IMG/VR virus record: IMGVR_UViG_3300029258_004337 | Coordinates: 110,679 to 174,678 of that record | Direction: 5' to 3' (one strand) | Source of the DNA: a virus | Length of the DNA: 64,000 bases | Part shown: piece by piece, positions 38,448 through 46,962 of the stretch | How positions within the stretch are numbered: position 1 is the first letter of the stretch | How the letters are laid out: every line of letters starts with the position of its first letter | Position numbers and translations under genes: made by a program | Notes under the pieces: generated by a model | What the model was told of the DNA's origin: nothing | Databases searched by the model: none | What the model saw: only the letters and a program-made list of their open reading frames with translations

Positions 38448-39665
38448 CTACGACACGCCCCACACCATTGCGAGCTGGTCCCGCGCTCTGGTGACGGCGG
38501 TGTAGATCATCCGACGACCCTCGTCCGGGCTCTCTCGGGTCCGGCGAAGCACGGCCCCGTCGACGACGACGCACACCCGCTCCCACTCCGAGCCCTGCGA
38601 GGCGTGGATGGTCAGAGCGAACCCGTGGTCGCAGTGAACCCACACCGGGTCTCGCTTCGCCCGCTTCTGCTTCCACTCGATGTAGTGGTTCTTGCTGCCG
38701 TTGAAGTAGTCCAGGTTGAGGAGGAAGGATCCTCGCTCGGTGTGGACGACCACGGCGTTGGCGCAGATGTCGGACACGGCGTGCTCGACCGCCTCGACGG
38801 TCACGACCTCGCCGTTCATGAGCTGGAGGTCGTGGTTGTTGACGCGAACCAGCAGACGGTCGCCGGGCACGACCGGGCCCTCCCGGTACAGGCCGAGCCC
38901 TTGGCGGATGTCGCGGTTGAGCTTGTGCCGCATGCGGTTCGTGTAGGTCAGGACCGTGGCGTCCAGGCCAGCCTTGTACTGGTCGAGGGTCCACTTCATC
39001 GCCGACTGGTACCCCCGGTAGACCTGCAGCTGGTCGCTGTCGTGCTCGTAGGTCTGGCTCCAGTCGTTGCCCCACCCCTCCCGGATGGCGGTGGCGTAGG
39101 CCAGGATGGGGTTGCCGTCCTGCTGGCGGTGGACCTTCGTGAGCTCGGCGTCGGGCTCCTCCATCGACGGCCCCCACGTGGGGGAGCCCGGCTTGGCCTT
39201 GGGGTCGACGGGCATGAGCTGCTCCTTGTCGCCGACGTAGAGGACCTGCGCGCGCGCCGGCAGGCTCTGGTGGATGTCGTTGTAGAGCTTGGGACCCACC
39301 ATCGAGGCCTCGTCGATGACCGCGAGCTGTCCCGGGCCGCACACGCCCTGGGGGCTGTGGAAGTGGAGTTCGCCGGTCGCCTTGTCCCGGGAGACCCGCG
39401 GGTAGAGGGCCTTGTGGACAGTCGAGCACGCACGCCCGGTGACCTCGGACAGGCGGAAGGCGGCCTTCCCCGTCGGTGCGAGCAGGGTGCATGCGCGCCC
39501 GAGCTCCTCCTCGACGATCTGGATGGTCGAGCGCATCAGGGTGGTCTTGCCGCAGCCGGCGGCGCCCACGAGGACGATGTCGGAGCCGACGGGGTTGCGG
39601 AGTAGGTCCAGGATGGTCTCCTGGGCGACCTCCTGGTCTGCCGAGAGCGTGATGGTCATGGTCAT
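38448..39665 (-). CDS. SF1B helicase, RecD/Dda-like
   Basis: A 405-residue protein with Walker A GAAGCGKT (34-41), LLAPTGKAAFRLSEVTG (motif Ia, 61-77), AVIDEASMVG (115-124; Walker B), GDKEQLMPVDP (motif III), TYTNRMRHKLNR, then ALTIHASQGSEW and YTAVTRAR (motifs V and VI). The order and length match single-domain 5'-3' helicases such as Dda, used in phage replication and recombination. ATG 39665 overlaps the preceding stop. Confidence 0.88.
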   Translation of the reverse strand: MTMTITLSADQEVAQETILDLLRNPVGSDIVLVGAAGCGKTTLMRSTIQIVEEELGRACTLLAPTGKAAFRLSEVTGRACSTVHKALYPRVSRDKATGELHFHSPQGVCGPGQLAVIDEASMVGPKLYNDIHQSLPARAQVLYVGDKEQLMPVDPKAKPGSPTWGPSMEEPDAELTKVHRQQDGNPILAYATAIREGWGNDWSQTYEHDSDQLQVYRGYQSAMKWTLDQYKAGLDATVLTYTNRMRHKLNRDIRQGLGLYREGPVVPGDRLLVRVNNHDLQLMNGEVVTVEAVEHAVSDICANAVVVHTERGSFLLNLDYFNGSKNHYIEWKQKRAKRDPVWVHCDHGFALTIHASQGSEWERVCVVVDGAVLRRTRESPDEGRRMIYTAVTRARDQLAMVWGVS

Positions 39666-40045
39666 TCGGAGGTCCTCTTCAGGTCGGGGAGCTTGCGGCG
39701 CACCGCGTCAGCTCGTGGGATGGTGGTTCGGTCGTAGATGTCATCGTCGGCCAGGAGCTCGCTGGCGAACGTCTGGTCCCAGGCTCGGCCGCCGTAGACG
39801 GGAGCGTCGAGGCCGCCAGGGTCGGCAGGCCTCCAGCCTTCTGGCCCGAGGTACCACCAGGACTTGTCCAGGTAGACCATGTCGCCGGGAGAGAGCTGGT
39901 GGATGCGCTGGAGGTGCTGCAGTTCCTTGGTGTCGGCCCCCAGCGCGCGGGACCTCCCGACGTAGGCGAGGCCGGCCTCTTCGTCGTAGGCGAACACCAT
40001 GTAGGGGATCCCCACGGTGCCGCCAGGGCTTCTTCGTCTGGCCAT
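39662..40045 (-). CDS. Hypothetical protein
   Basis: A 127-residue protein, basic N-terminus (MARRRSPGGTVG), strand-rich first half, helical end. CGGAGG precedes ATG 40045. It appears to open the 40045-37420 minus unit, but no CGCATAAG element is visible upstream. Unknown function. Confidence 0.55.
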   Translation of the reverse strand: MARRRSPGGTVGIPYMVFAYDEEAGLAYVGRSRALGADTKELQHLQRIHQLSPGDMVYLDKSWWYLGPEGWRPADPGGLDAPVYGGRAWDQTFASELLADDDIYDRTTIPRADAVRRKLPDLKRTSE

Positions 40046-40086
40046 AGCAGGCCTCCGTGCGTTAGCCTCCGGGCAGGAGGTCAGTG

Positions 40087-40458
40087 GTGTCTCAGGTTGC
40101 CGCCGTCACGAAGCCGTCTCCCCTCACCAGCAGGAAGTTCCTCAACCTCCTCCTGGCCGTGGTGACGTGGCCCGTGCTCATCATCTTCGGAGCGATGATG
40201 CAGGTGCACTACGTGCCCCTGACGGCGATGGTCATGACGCTGGGCTTCGTGCAGGTGTCTCACATCTTCGGGCAGTCGGCTGTCGACGTGTACGCGAAGA
40301 TGCCGGGGTCCCTCGCCTCTGCCGCCTCGGCGCCGCTGGAAACCGGATCCAGTCTGGCTGCCTCGGCAGTCGAGGCCCTCGAGGGCGTCCTCATCGACTG
40401 GGACGACGCGGAACCAGACCTGGATGACCCGGAGACCCCGGCCATCCTGATGGAGTAG
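40087..40458 (+). CDS. Holin-like membrane protein, GTG start
   Basis: A 123-residue protein with two hydrophobic spans (about residues 20-38 and 44-65) and a long acidic C-terminus (DWDDAEPDLDDPETP). A two-span protein of this size followed by small membrane proteins fits a class II holin. GTG 40087 (or 40084) follows GCAGGAGG. The endolysin is 5 kb downstream, so the lysis role is inference. Confidence 0.5.
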   Translation: MSQVAAVTKPSPLTSRKFLNLLLAVVTWPVLIIFGAMMQVHYVPLTAMVMTLGFVQVSHIFGQSAVDVYAKMPGSLASAASAPLETGSSLAASAVEALEGVLIDWDDAEPDLDDPETPAILME

Positions 40459-40460
40459 GC

Positions 40461-40817
40461 ATGGCCGTGCTCAAGGCGCTCGGGAAGTGGTGGTCGGGTC
40501 TGTCGACCCAGACCAAGATCATCGTCGTTCTCGCGGCGATCATCCTGCTGCTGGGCACGTTCCTCCTCGTCTCCGCCTTCGCTTCGCCTCGTGAGGCGGT
40601 GATCGTGACGGGCGGCGGGGCTGCAGTGCTCGAGGGCGTGCGCCGTCGAGCGAAGAACTTGGCCGAGGCCCAGCGGCAGGCGCAGGACGCGCAGGACGCC
40701 GCGGATGCGGGCAAGCGGGCCGCGGACGGTGGCTTGGGTGCTGTGGGACGAGAGCAAGACCGCATGGACCAAGCCAGTGACGACGCCGTGCGTGACGACG
40801 CGAACAGGCTCCTGTGA
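40461..40817 (+). CDS. Membrane-anchored coiled-coil protein, spanin-like candidate
   Basis: A 118-residue protein with one span (IIVVLAAIILLLGTFLLVSA, about 20-39), then a Gly-rich turn and a long charged helix (AEAQRQAQDAQDAADAGKRA). Inner-membrane spanins have this layout. Coupled to the next gene by TGATG. Confidence 0.5.
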   Translation: MAVLKALGKWWSGLSTQTKIIVVLAAIILLLGTFLLVSAFASPREAVIVTGGGAAVLEGVRRRAKNLAEAQRQAQDAQDAADAGKRAADGGLGAVGREQDRMDQASDDAVRDDANRLL

Positions 40818-41326
40818 TGCTCGCCCTACTGCTCTGCCTGTCCCTCTCTCACGCCCAAGACACGGCCCTCGATGAGCCGGTCGTCGACGACGCCAAGGTC
40901 GTTGGTCCTGTGGTCGAGGGGCAGGCCATCGAGGTCGTAGACGGCGACGACCGCTGGACCTTCCGGGTCGAGCGCAGGTACTGGCTCATCCGGGACGACG
41001 CGCTCCGCACCGCCCTCGCGAACGCGCGCGCCGTCCCCCAGCTGGAGCGGGCCCTCACCGAGTGCCGGGACGCGGCCATCGAGTGCGGGGTCTCCTCGGC
41101 GACGGCCTGGGCCACGATGAAGGAGCAGTTCGACACCGACACGGTGCAGATGGACTCTCTCCTGCAGCAGACCGCCACGCTCACGGTCGACCTCCGGGTC
41201 GCCGAGGCCGACCGAGACCGCTTCCGACGGCAGCGGAACGTCGCCTACATCGTCGTCGGCGGCATCGCTGCGGCGGTCCTGGTCGGCACCGGCGTCGGCC
41301 TCGGAGTCAGTCTCTCGACGCCATGA
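40817..41326 (+). CDS. Exported protein with C-terminal membrane span
   Basis: A 169-residue protein with a signal peptide (MLALLLCLSLSHAQD), a mixed domain with two Cys about 8 residues apart, a coiled-coil stretch (TLTVDLRVAEADRDRFRRQR) and a C-terminal span (AYIVVGGIAAAVLVGTGVGL). It may be a unimolecular spanin-like or other envelope protein. Its end overlaps the minus gene at 41307 by 20 bases. Confidence 0.5.
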   Translation: MLALLLCLSLSHAQDTALDEPVVDDAKVVGPVVEGQAIEVVDGDDRWTFRVERRYWLIRDDALRTALANARAVPQLERALTECRDAAIECGVSSATAWATMKEQFDTDTVQMDSLLQQTATLTVDLRVAEADRDRFRRQRNVAYIVVGGIAAAVLVGTGVGLGVSLSTP

Positions 41327-41579
41327 CCCGCTCGGCCACCAGGTCGAGGTCCGGGTGGTTCGCGAGCTCCGGGAACTGCCGGGCGAAGTCGGCCTCGTCG
41401 ACGAAGGTGTAGAAGGTGTCGGAGGGGTCTGGCGTGCCCTGGAACATGCTCACCCGGACCGTGCCGTGGACCAGGCAGAACGCCTGGTCCACGACGGCCT
41501 GGATGAAGGCCCCTCGAGCATCCGAGGCCTCGACCTCGACACCGCGGAGCGATCCGCCCCAGACGTAGAAGGTCGTCAC
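41307..41579 (-). CDS. Hypothetical protein, GTG start
   Basis: A 90-residue protein (TTFYVWGGSLRGVEVEASDA near the start). GTG 41579 overlaps the preceding stop. Last gene of the 44922-41307 operon; converges with the membrane-protein block. Unknown function. Confidence 0.5.
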   Translation of the reverse strand: MTTFYVWGGSLRGVEVEASDARGAFIQAVVDQAFCLVHGTVRVSMFQGTPDPSDTFYTFVDEADFARQFPELANHPDLDLVAERVMASRD

Positions 41580-41866
41580 CGCTTCTTCCGTCTCGCGTCC
41601 GACGCCTCGTGGACGCCGCGCTTCCAGCCCTGGTAGACGCCGAGGATCTGCTGCCCGAGGAGCTTGAGCTCCACGATCGGGTCCTCCGCCAGCGTCGTCG
41701 CGAACTTGCGGAACATGTCGGCCTTGGCCCAGCCGACGGCTTCGGTGCCGCCGACCATGCCCGAGGTCGTCAGGCTGCCGTCCTCATCCTCGACGAGCAG
41801 CATGAAGTTGGCGGCCTCGATGGTGTGCTCGGCGTCCCCGAGCTTCAGCGTGATGGTGGTCTTCAT
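41576..41866 (-). CDS. Hypothetical protein
   Basis: A 96-residue protein with strands at the start (MKTTITLKLGDAEHTIEAAN) and a basic C-terminus (DARRKKR). ATG 41866 overlaps the upstream stop. Unknown function. Confidence 0.55.
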   Translation of the reverse strand: MKTTITLKLGDAEHTIEAANFMLLVEDEDGSLTTSGMVGGTEAVGWAKADMFRKFATTLAEDPIVELKLLGQQILGVYQGWKRGVHEASDARRKKR

Positions 41867-42144
41867 GTGATTCCCAGGTCCTTCTTGATGGCGTTCAGGT
41901 GGGCGTACAGCGTCTGGCTGGTCTGCCGCTCCGCGAGGGTGGCGATCTCCTTCTTCTTCACACGGGAGCCGTCCTCGAGGTACTGCAGCAGGACGTCGAC
42001 CTTGGCCTTGAGCTCGATGACCTCCAGCGGGTTGACGTTGGCGCGCAGGCGCGTGTTGAGCATGTGGGCGGCCTTGGCCCGGTCGCCCCCGACGAGCTGA
42101 GTCAGCTCGTCGAGGACCTTCTCGGCCGTCTCGCCGGCGCTCAC
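41863..42144 (-). CDS. Hypothetical helical protein, GTG start
   Basis: A 93-residue, all-helical protein (EVIELKAKVDVLLQYLEDGS in the middle). The helical repeats with KKKEIATLAERQTSQTLYAH suggest a helix-turn-helix-like core. GTG 42144 overlaps the DUF932-like stop. Unknown function. Confidence 0.55.
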   Translation of the reverse strand: MSAGETAEKVLDELTQLVGGDRAKAAHMLNTRLRANVNPLEVIELKAKVDVLLQYLEDGSRVKKKEIATLAERQTSQTLYAHLNAIKKDLGIT

Positions 42145-43292
42145 GCGACCGCCAGGAGCTTGCCGGCGGCCATCTCGGCGTCGAGACGGTCCTCCTGCTT
42201 CTCCTGGTTCTGCGCCCACCAGCCCACGGCCTGGGACAGGCGGTACTGCGTCCGCCCGGGCGGCAGGGCCTCGACGGGCACGTCGCCGCCGTTGAACACC
42301 TCGGCGATCTCCTTGGCCTTCTTCACGCCGAACTGGCCCCGGAGCAGGTTCACCACGGACTCGGTCGAGCCGAGCTCCTTCTCGTGCGAGGCGGTGATGC
42401 GGCCCATCATGGCCTCGAGGGCGTCCTCGTTGAGGGTCTGGGACACGATGTCGCGGATGGCCGACATCAGTGCGTCCTGGACCTTCCCGTGCGTCTCGTG
42501 CGACAGGGCGATGCCCTCGATCATGCGCGAGCCGAGGTGGACCTTGCGGAGCTCCGACTCCATCGTCGCGAAGTTCGTGCACCACAGGCGCAGGGCGAAC
42601 ACGCGGATGTCGAGGGCGCCCGAGCCGTAGTCGCTGTTGCGGAACATGAGGCCCAGCGCGATGCGCTCGAAGCCGACGGGCGAGAAGATGCGGGGGAGCA
42701 TCACCTTGATGGCGTTCCGGACCTCCATCCGGTGCGTCATGATCGGCACGGCCCCCAGCTTCGTCGTCTCCTCGGCGAAGGCGGCCATCAGCGGACGGGT
42801 GTCCATGATGGCGTAGCGGTCGGAGAGCACGCCCTTGGCCTTGCCGTGGACGGCGCGGACGAGCACCTTGCCGTCGGAGCGCTCGTAGATCTCGTTGAGG
42901 TTGTGGGCGAGGAGGTCGCGCTGCCAGCGCGGACCCTGGGCCAGGTCGCGGCCGAAGCGGCTGGGGACGTTGATGGCTCCGCGGGTCATCAGCTGCCCGA
43001 CCGCGTGGTCGTGCAGCCCGTAGTCGCGGGCGACGTCGTCGTTGCCGAAGTGCATGCGCACCTCGTCGTTCTCCCCGACGTCGAAGCGGAGGCCTCGGGC
43101 GGCGAGCACGCTGTCCTCGCGGCCGGCGGCCTCGTGGTCGAGCGCATCGAGGAAGCCGGGGAGGTCGGCGCGGCCCTTGGCGAAGAGGGCCTGCATCTTG
43201 TCCTCGGCGTACTTGGCGGCCTCACGGGCCTGGTCTTCGTAGCTGACGCCGGGGGTGTGGTGGGTCATCGTACGGGGCATCGGGTCGGTCAT
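42141..43292 (-). CDS. DUF932-like phage/plasmid protein
   Basis: A 383-residue protein. VHGKAKGVLSDRYAIMDTRP (about 133-152) is the signature strand of the DUF932 / TIGR03299 family. Later regions (FRNSDYGSGALDIRVFALRL; helices to the end) fit its length. Members are common in phages and plasmids, are abundant in some infections, and have no firmly known role. TGGAG precedes ATG 43292. Confidence 0.7.
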   Translation of the reverse strand: MTDPMPRTMTHHTPGVSYEDQAREAAKYAEDKMQALFAKGRADLPGFLDALDHEAAGREDSVLAARGLRFDVGENDEVRMHFGNDDVARDYGLHDHAVGQLMTRGAINVPSRFGRDLAQGPRWQRDLLAHNLNEIYERSDGKVLVRAVHGKAKGVLSDRYAIMDTRPLMAAFAEETTKLGAVPIMTHRMEVRNAIKVMLPRIFSPVGFERIALGLMFRNSDYGSGALDIRVFALRLWCTNFATMESELRKVHLGSRMIEGIALSHETHGKVQDALMSAIRDIVSQTLNEDALEAMMGRITASHEKELGSTESVVNLLRGQFGVKKAKEIAEVFNGGDVPVEALPPGRTQYRLSQAVGWWAQNQEKQEDRLDAEMAAGKLLAVA

Positions 43293-43294
43293 GG

Positions 43295-43627
43295 TCACTC
43301 CACGAGGTGAGAGAGGTCGCGCTCGAATGAGGCGAGGCTGGTGTTGATGTCCTGGTAGGACTTGCGGCAGCCCGCGCGGATCTGCTTGATCTGCTCGGAC
43401 TTGAGGTAGATGTCGTCGCTGGCAGCGGTGATGATCCCCTTCTCCTTCTCGGAGATGATGTGAACGAAGGGGGACCCGCTGCGCTGCCCGTGCATGGGCC
43501 CCCCGATGAACTCGAACTCGACCCACGGACCGTCGTTGTCCACCGGCGTCACGTTGACGACGCGCACCGGGTGGAACACGGGTTCCGCTGTGAACTTCTT
43601 CCACTCGAGCAGGTAGGTGTCAGCCAC
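43295..43627 (-). CDS. Hypothetical protein, GTG start
   Basis: A 110-residue protein with strands (VVNVTPVDNDGPWVEFEFIG) then helices. GTG 43627 is seven bases from AGGAG and overlaps the upstream stop; GTG 43633 is an alternative but too close to it. Unknown function. Confidence 0.5.
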   Translation of the reverse strand: MADTYLLEWKKFTAEPVFHPVRVVNVTPVDNDGPWVEFEFIGGPMHGQRSGSPFVHIISEKEKGIITAASDDIYLKSEQIKQIRAGCRKSYQDINTSLASFERDLSHLVE

Positions 43628-44201
43628 GTCCACGCTCCTGGGTGATGAGGCCTTCGATGCCGGGCGGCAGGACGAAGGCTTGGTGAGGACCTCGGACGCG
43701 GCCGGTGCATGCCGGCAGGTCGGTGAGGTCACGGATGTGGTCAGGAAGAGGAGACCTCCCGTCCAGGCGGCTCGATCGGTAGACCGTCAGCGTCGAGGTC
43801 TCCGGCAGGTAGAGGGCGGCCCATCGCACGCGCTCCTCCGCCCCGTAGGCGGCGAGCTCGATGTTCATGGAGTCCGACGCCAAGATCTCCTCGGGGGAGT
43901 CCGTCCACAGGATCCAGTCGCCGGCGTCGACGAACAGGTGGGTCGGGTCGACCGGAAAGCAGCCGAGGTCCTGCAGGCGCAAGTCCATCTTGTGCTCGGC
44001 GTTGAAGTCCCGGAGGGCGGAGCGGAGGGCCACCCCGCTGACCTCGTCGATCTCCCACTTCTGGGCGACGTCGTAGATGGGCTTGAGCTTCTGGTGGTGA
44101 TCGAACGTCGCGCGGTCGATGGGGATGAGGGTGTGGGCCGCCCAGTCCAGCACGCCTTCGGTGCAGGGGTAGACGGCTACGTAGGGCGGTTCATCGGTCA
44201 T
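43620..44201 (-). CDS. Hypothetical protein
   Basis: A 193-residue protein of mixed pattern (GDWILWTDSPEEILASDSMN in the middle). It overlaps the preceding gene by 11 bases; the Shine-Dalgarno sequence is weak, which suggests dependence on translation of that gene. Unknown function. Confidence 0.55.
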   Translation of the reverse strand: MTDEPPYVAVYPCTEGVLDWAAHTLIPIDRATFDHHQKLKPIYDVAQKWEIDEVSGVALRSALRDFNAEHKMDLRLQDLGCFPVDPTHLFVDAGDWILWTDSPEEILASDSMNIELAAYGAEERVRWAALYLPETSTLTVYRSSRLDGRSPLPDHIRDLTDLPACTGRVRGPHQAFVLPPGIEGLITQERGRG

Positions 44202-44922
44202 GGAGCAGTCCCGCAGCATCGGCGATCTCGAGGGCGCCTTTGAGGATGTCCTTCGGGAGGACGTAGGTGGGGTGGGGTCCGTCGGTGTTGACGCCGCCCA
44301 CGCAGTCGGTGTGGTTCTTCGTCTCCCCGCAGTTCTGGATGTTGGGGGAGCAGTAGATGTAGACGCCGTCGTAGTCCCAGACGCAGATGAAGGCGTCGGG
44401 CTCGAGGACGGCCACGATGGCAGCGATCTCGTCGATGGTCTTCTCGACGGGCAGCTCCGCCACCACGTGGTCGAAGCGCTTCGACCGGATGTACATCCAG
44501 GCCCCTCCGCCGTCCATCGAGTAGACCGTGTCCCACAGCCACTCACACACGGAGTGGTCCACGAGGGCGTCGAACTTCTTGTGCTCGGGGGTCATGCCCC
44601 ACAGCCACTCTTCGATCTTGGCAGTCCACTCCCGGTGCATCGACCTGGCTACGGCCTCGGTGTAGATGCCCTCGTCGAGGCCCTCCAAGATGTTGTGGGC
44701 CTCGTTGATGAGCGGCTCGGCGATGAGGTTCGACACCGGACCGGCGTCGGTCATCTCGCAGAAGATGTCCATCAGGATCCCCTCGTCGTCATGGGGAAGA
44801 AACCCGACGCGGGGGAGCTGGCTCCCGTAGGGCAGGTCTACGCTGTCGTCCGCCAGGGACTCCCTGATGGCGTTCGTCAGCTCGCGCCGTCCCTCGGGGT
44901 GCGGCTGGTGGGGTACATACAT
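44191..44922 (-). CDS. Hypothetical protein, first gene of its operon
   Basis: A 243-residue acidic protein with helical N-terminal 110 residues, then strands (DAFICVWDYDGVYIYCSPNI) and a C-terminal helix. GAGGAG precedes ATG 44922, and the CGCATAAG core lies 20 bases upstream. No family recognised. Confidence 0.6.
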   Translation of the reverse strand: MYVPHQPHPEGRRELTNAIRESLADDSVDLPYGSQLPRVGFLPHDDEGILMDIFCEMTDAGPVSNLIAEPLINEAHNILEGLDEGIYTEAVARSMHREWTAKIEEWLWGMTPEHKKFDALVDHSVCEWLWDTVYSMDGGGAWMYIRSKRFDHVVAELPVEKTIDEIAAIVAVLEPDAFICVWDYDGVYIYCSPNIQNCGETKNHTDCVGGVNTDGPHPTYVLPKDILKGALEIADAAGLLHDR

Positions 44923-44940
44923 GAAGGTCTCCTCGTCAGG

Positions 44941-44950
44941 CTCTTATGCG
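44941..44950 (-). promoter_or_regulatory. Conserved CGCATAAG element, copy 7 (core only)
   Basis: Plus-strand CTCTTATGCG. Only the core is kept; the Shine-Dalgarno-like flank of other copies is absent here. It is the sole element upstream of the operon 44922-41307. Confidence 0.6.
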
Positions 44951-44971
44951 ACGGGTTCCGGGAGGTGGTTC

Positions 44972-45424
44972 GTGGTGTTCGTGTCGGTCTGCAGCAAGCT
45001 GCGCGCGCTCTCGGCGCACGTCATCTACATGTCGGTGCCGGACCTGAAGGACGGCAAGCCGGTCCTCCAGCTGAGGGGGTCAGCCCGGGGGCTCGACCTG
45101 TCGACGGCGGCGTGGGCCGGCAAGGCCAAGAAGGTGCTGCCGGTCACCGCCCTCCAGGTCACGAGCAAGACTCCCGCAGCGGCAGCGCGGTCGCTCGCCC
45201 TGAAGGAGAACGCCCTGGTGGACCAAGGCGGGCTGGCGGACCAGGCGTACACGCTGGTCCTGTTCCCCGAGTCCGTCGACCGAGGGGAGGACGGGTGGGT
45301 CCGCACCGTTCCGCTCGTCATCGTGAAGGGCGTGTTCACGGCACAGGACCGCGAGATCACGCCGGCGACCGGCAGGGTCACGAAGGCGGAGTTCCGTCCT
45401 CCGGCTGGTATGACGGGCACCTGA
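44972..45424 (+). CDS. Hypothetical protein, GTG start
   Basis: A 150-residue protein with a basic, hydrophobic first part (VVFVSVCSKLRALSAHVIYM) and a strand-rich second part. GTG 44972 has GGGAGG six bases upstream. It diverges from the minus operon 44922; its 3' end overlaps the minus gene at 45378 by 47 bases. Unknown function. Confidence 0.55.
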   Translation: MVFVSVCSKLRALSAHVIYMSVPDLKDGKPVLQLRGSARGLDLSTAAWAGKAKKVLPVTALQVTSKTPAAAARSLALKENALVDQGGLADQAYTLVLFPESVDRGEDGWVRTVPLVIVKGVFTAQDREITPATGRVTKAEFRPPAGMTGT

Positions 45425-45701
45425 AGACCTGCGTCTCGATGCTGGCACTGACGGCGTGGAACTCGCCCAGGTTCGACGCCGCACCGAAGTACGGGCACGA
45501 GATGGGCGAGTGCGCGCAGGACAGGCAGTTGGTGGTCGCCCAGTCCGTCCAGGACGCCAGGAGCTTCTGGACGCGCTCCCCGTTCGACAGGGCGTGGGCC
45601 AGCAGGGCGGCGGCATCGTCGCGAAGGCCCGCCGCAAGCAGCGCTTCGAGCACAAGGCGCTCGACTCCCTGCTGTGGTAGTACGTGGGTATCTCGTGGCA
45701 T
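45378..45701 (-). CDS. Hypothetical protein with Cys motif, divergent from the endolysin
   Basis: A 107-residue protein. The first 45 residues are helical (QGVERLVLEALLAAGLRDDA, then AAALLAHALSNG), then CLSCAHSPISCPYFG and, later, VFRCPSYQPE: four Cys in a ribbon-like spacing. ATG 45701 has a strong GAGGAG six bases upstream. Coding pattern is better than in overlapping plus frames. Unknown function. Confidence 0.6.
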   Translation of the reverse strand: MPRDTHVLPQQGVERLVLEALLAAGLRDDAAALLAHALSNGERVQKLLASWTDWATTNCLSCAHSPISCPYFGAASNLGEFHAVSASIETQVFRCPSYQPEDGTPPS

Positions 45702-45713
45702 CTGGAGCTCCTC
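45702..45713. promoter_or_regulatory. Twelve-base intergenic region with Shine-Dalgarno sequences on both strands
   Basis: CTGGAGCTCCTC, containing the palindrome GGAGCTCC. It is the whole space between ATG 45701 (minus) and GTG 45714 (plus). Each strand reads GGAG, six bases, start codon. Confidence 0.55.
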
Positions 45714-46640
45714 GTGAATGTCTTGGACAAGCCCTGCACGCACTTCCGGCGGAACAGGAACGGCAAGCCTTGGTTGATCGTCTTCCACTACGGCGCGACC
45801 TTCACGGCCTCGAAGACCTACAACGTCCTCCAGAGGCGCGGGGTCAGTGCGCACGGGACCATCGACCTCAACGGCGACCTCTGGCGTCACGTCGGGGACG
45901 AGCACACGGCCTGGCACGCGGGGGACGGGACCTTTGCTGGGTCGGTCGACATCAACGACGACTCCATCGGGTACGAGGTCGTCAACGTCGGCTACGGCCT
46001 GCCCATCCCCGAAGGCACCGACACCAAGGGGTGGTACGTCGACAAGTCGCAGAAGGGGAGGCCCCTCACCGCCTACCGGGTGGAGTCCTACAAGGACCGG
46101 AAGACCGGAGACAGGCGGAAGGTCTACGTCGGCATCTCGGAGCCGATGGGCCGCTACCCAGACCACCGGTCGAGTCACCGGAAGTACCTGTGGGCAGGGT
46201 ACACGCCGCACCAGCTCACCACGCTGATGCAGCTGCAGCGCGCCGACGTGGCCGCGCACCAGATCTTGCCCGAGTGCATCATCGGACACGAGCACTCGGC
46301 TCCTGGACGGAAGTCCGACCCTGGTCCGGCGTTCCAGCCGATGTGGGATGCGCTCGCCGCGGACTACAAGGCGTTCGCTCCCCACGTCAGCCCCGACCTC
46401 CTGGATATGGAGTTCGAGACCGAGCGGCGATGGAAGTGCGTCCAGTCCCACCTCAAGCGGATGGGCCTGTACCGCCTCCGCATCGACGGCGTCCTCGGTG
46501 ACGGGACGCGGAAGGGACTCGATGCTGCGCTCGAGAAGTACGCCTCGACGTACGGCCTGCCCAGCCTCGACACCACGGACCCCACGTGGGAGATCTGCAA
46601 CGCCCTCCGCAAGGTGCCGGGCTTCAAGCCTCCTCGGTAG
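45714..46640 (+). CDS. Endolysin: N-acetylmuramoyl-L-alanine amidase with peptidoglycan-binding domain
   Basis: A 308-residue protein. The Amidase_2 (AmpD/PGRP) domain spans about 15-215: zinc ligands His-25 (IVFHYG), His-192 (IIGHEH) and Asp-202 (GRKSDPG), with catalytic Glu-88 (IGYEVVN) and Lys-200 as in AmpD. Residues ~235-300 (RRWKCVQSHLKRMGLYRLRI, DGVLGDGTRKGL) match a PG_binding_1 domain. It cuts the amide bond between muramic acid and the stem peptide at lysis. No signal peptide, so a holin is needed. GTG 45714 is decided by CTGGAG six bases upstream. Confidence 0.9.
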   Translation: MNVLDKPCTHFRRNRNGKPWLIVFHYGATFTASKTYNVLQRRGVSAHGTIDLNGDLWRHVGDEHTAWHAGDGTFAGSVDINDDSIGYEVVNVGYGLPIPEGTDTKGWYVDKSQKGRPLTAYRVESYKDRKTGDRRKVYVGISEPMGRYPDHRSSHRKYLWAGYTPHQLTTLMQLQRADVAAHQILPECIIGHEHSAPGRKSDPGPAFQPMWDALAADYKAFAPHVSPDLLDMEFETERRWKCVQSHLKRMGLYRLRIDGVLGDGTRKGLDAALEKYASTYGLPSLDTTDPTWEICNALRKVPGFKPPR

Positions 46641-46962
46641 GCTCCTGCAGGACGATGAGCCGCCGGAGCTCGACCGACGCCTGGTGGTGCATGCGCCGCC
46701 TCTCGTGGAGACGGTCCAGAACCGACCGCAGCGCGTAGGCGAACGCCTCCTCGATCTCGCCCGGCGTCCTCATGAACGACTGCTGCCGTGGGGGGCCGCG
46801 CACGACGACGGTCGGCCCCCCGACGTCGATGGAGAGGATGCGCCTCTCCTCGAGCGCTGGCTTCTTCACGTACTCGACGTAGATGGTGTCCACGTCCCGC
46901 CCGACGGCGAGACCGGGGAGCGCCTCGTCGAGACGCTCCTTCAGGTCGTTGATCCAGCTCAC
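46624..46962 (-). CDS. Hypothetical protein, GTG start
   Basis: A 112-residue protein, SWINDLKERLDEALPGL at the start, strands in the middle, helical C-terminus. GAAGGAGG precedes GTG 46962, which overlaps the previous stop. Its end overlaps the endolysin by 17 bases. Unknown function. Confidence 0.55.
   Translation of the reverse strand: MSWINDLKERLDEALPGLAVGRDVDTIYVEYVKKPALEERRILSIDVGGPTVVVRGPPRQQSFMRTPGEIEEAFAYALRSVLDRLHERRRMHHQASVELRRLIVLQEPTEEA

Noticed and set aside
45456-45680. Plus-strand open frame of 74 codons
   Set aside because: Overlaps the minus gene 45378-45701, which has a strong Shine-Dalgarno sequence and a Cys motif; the plus frame has neither.
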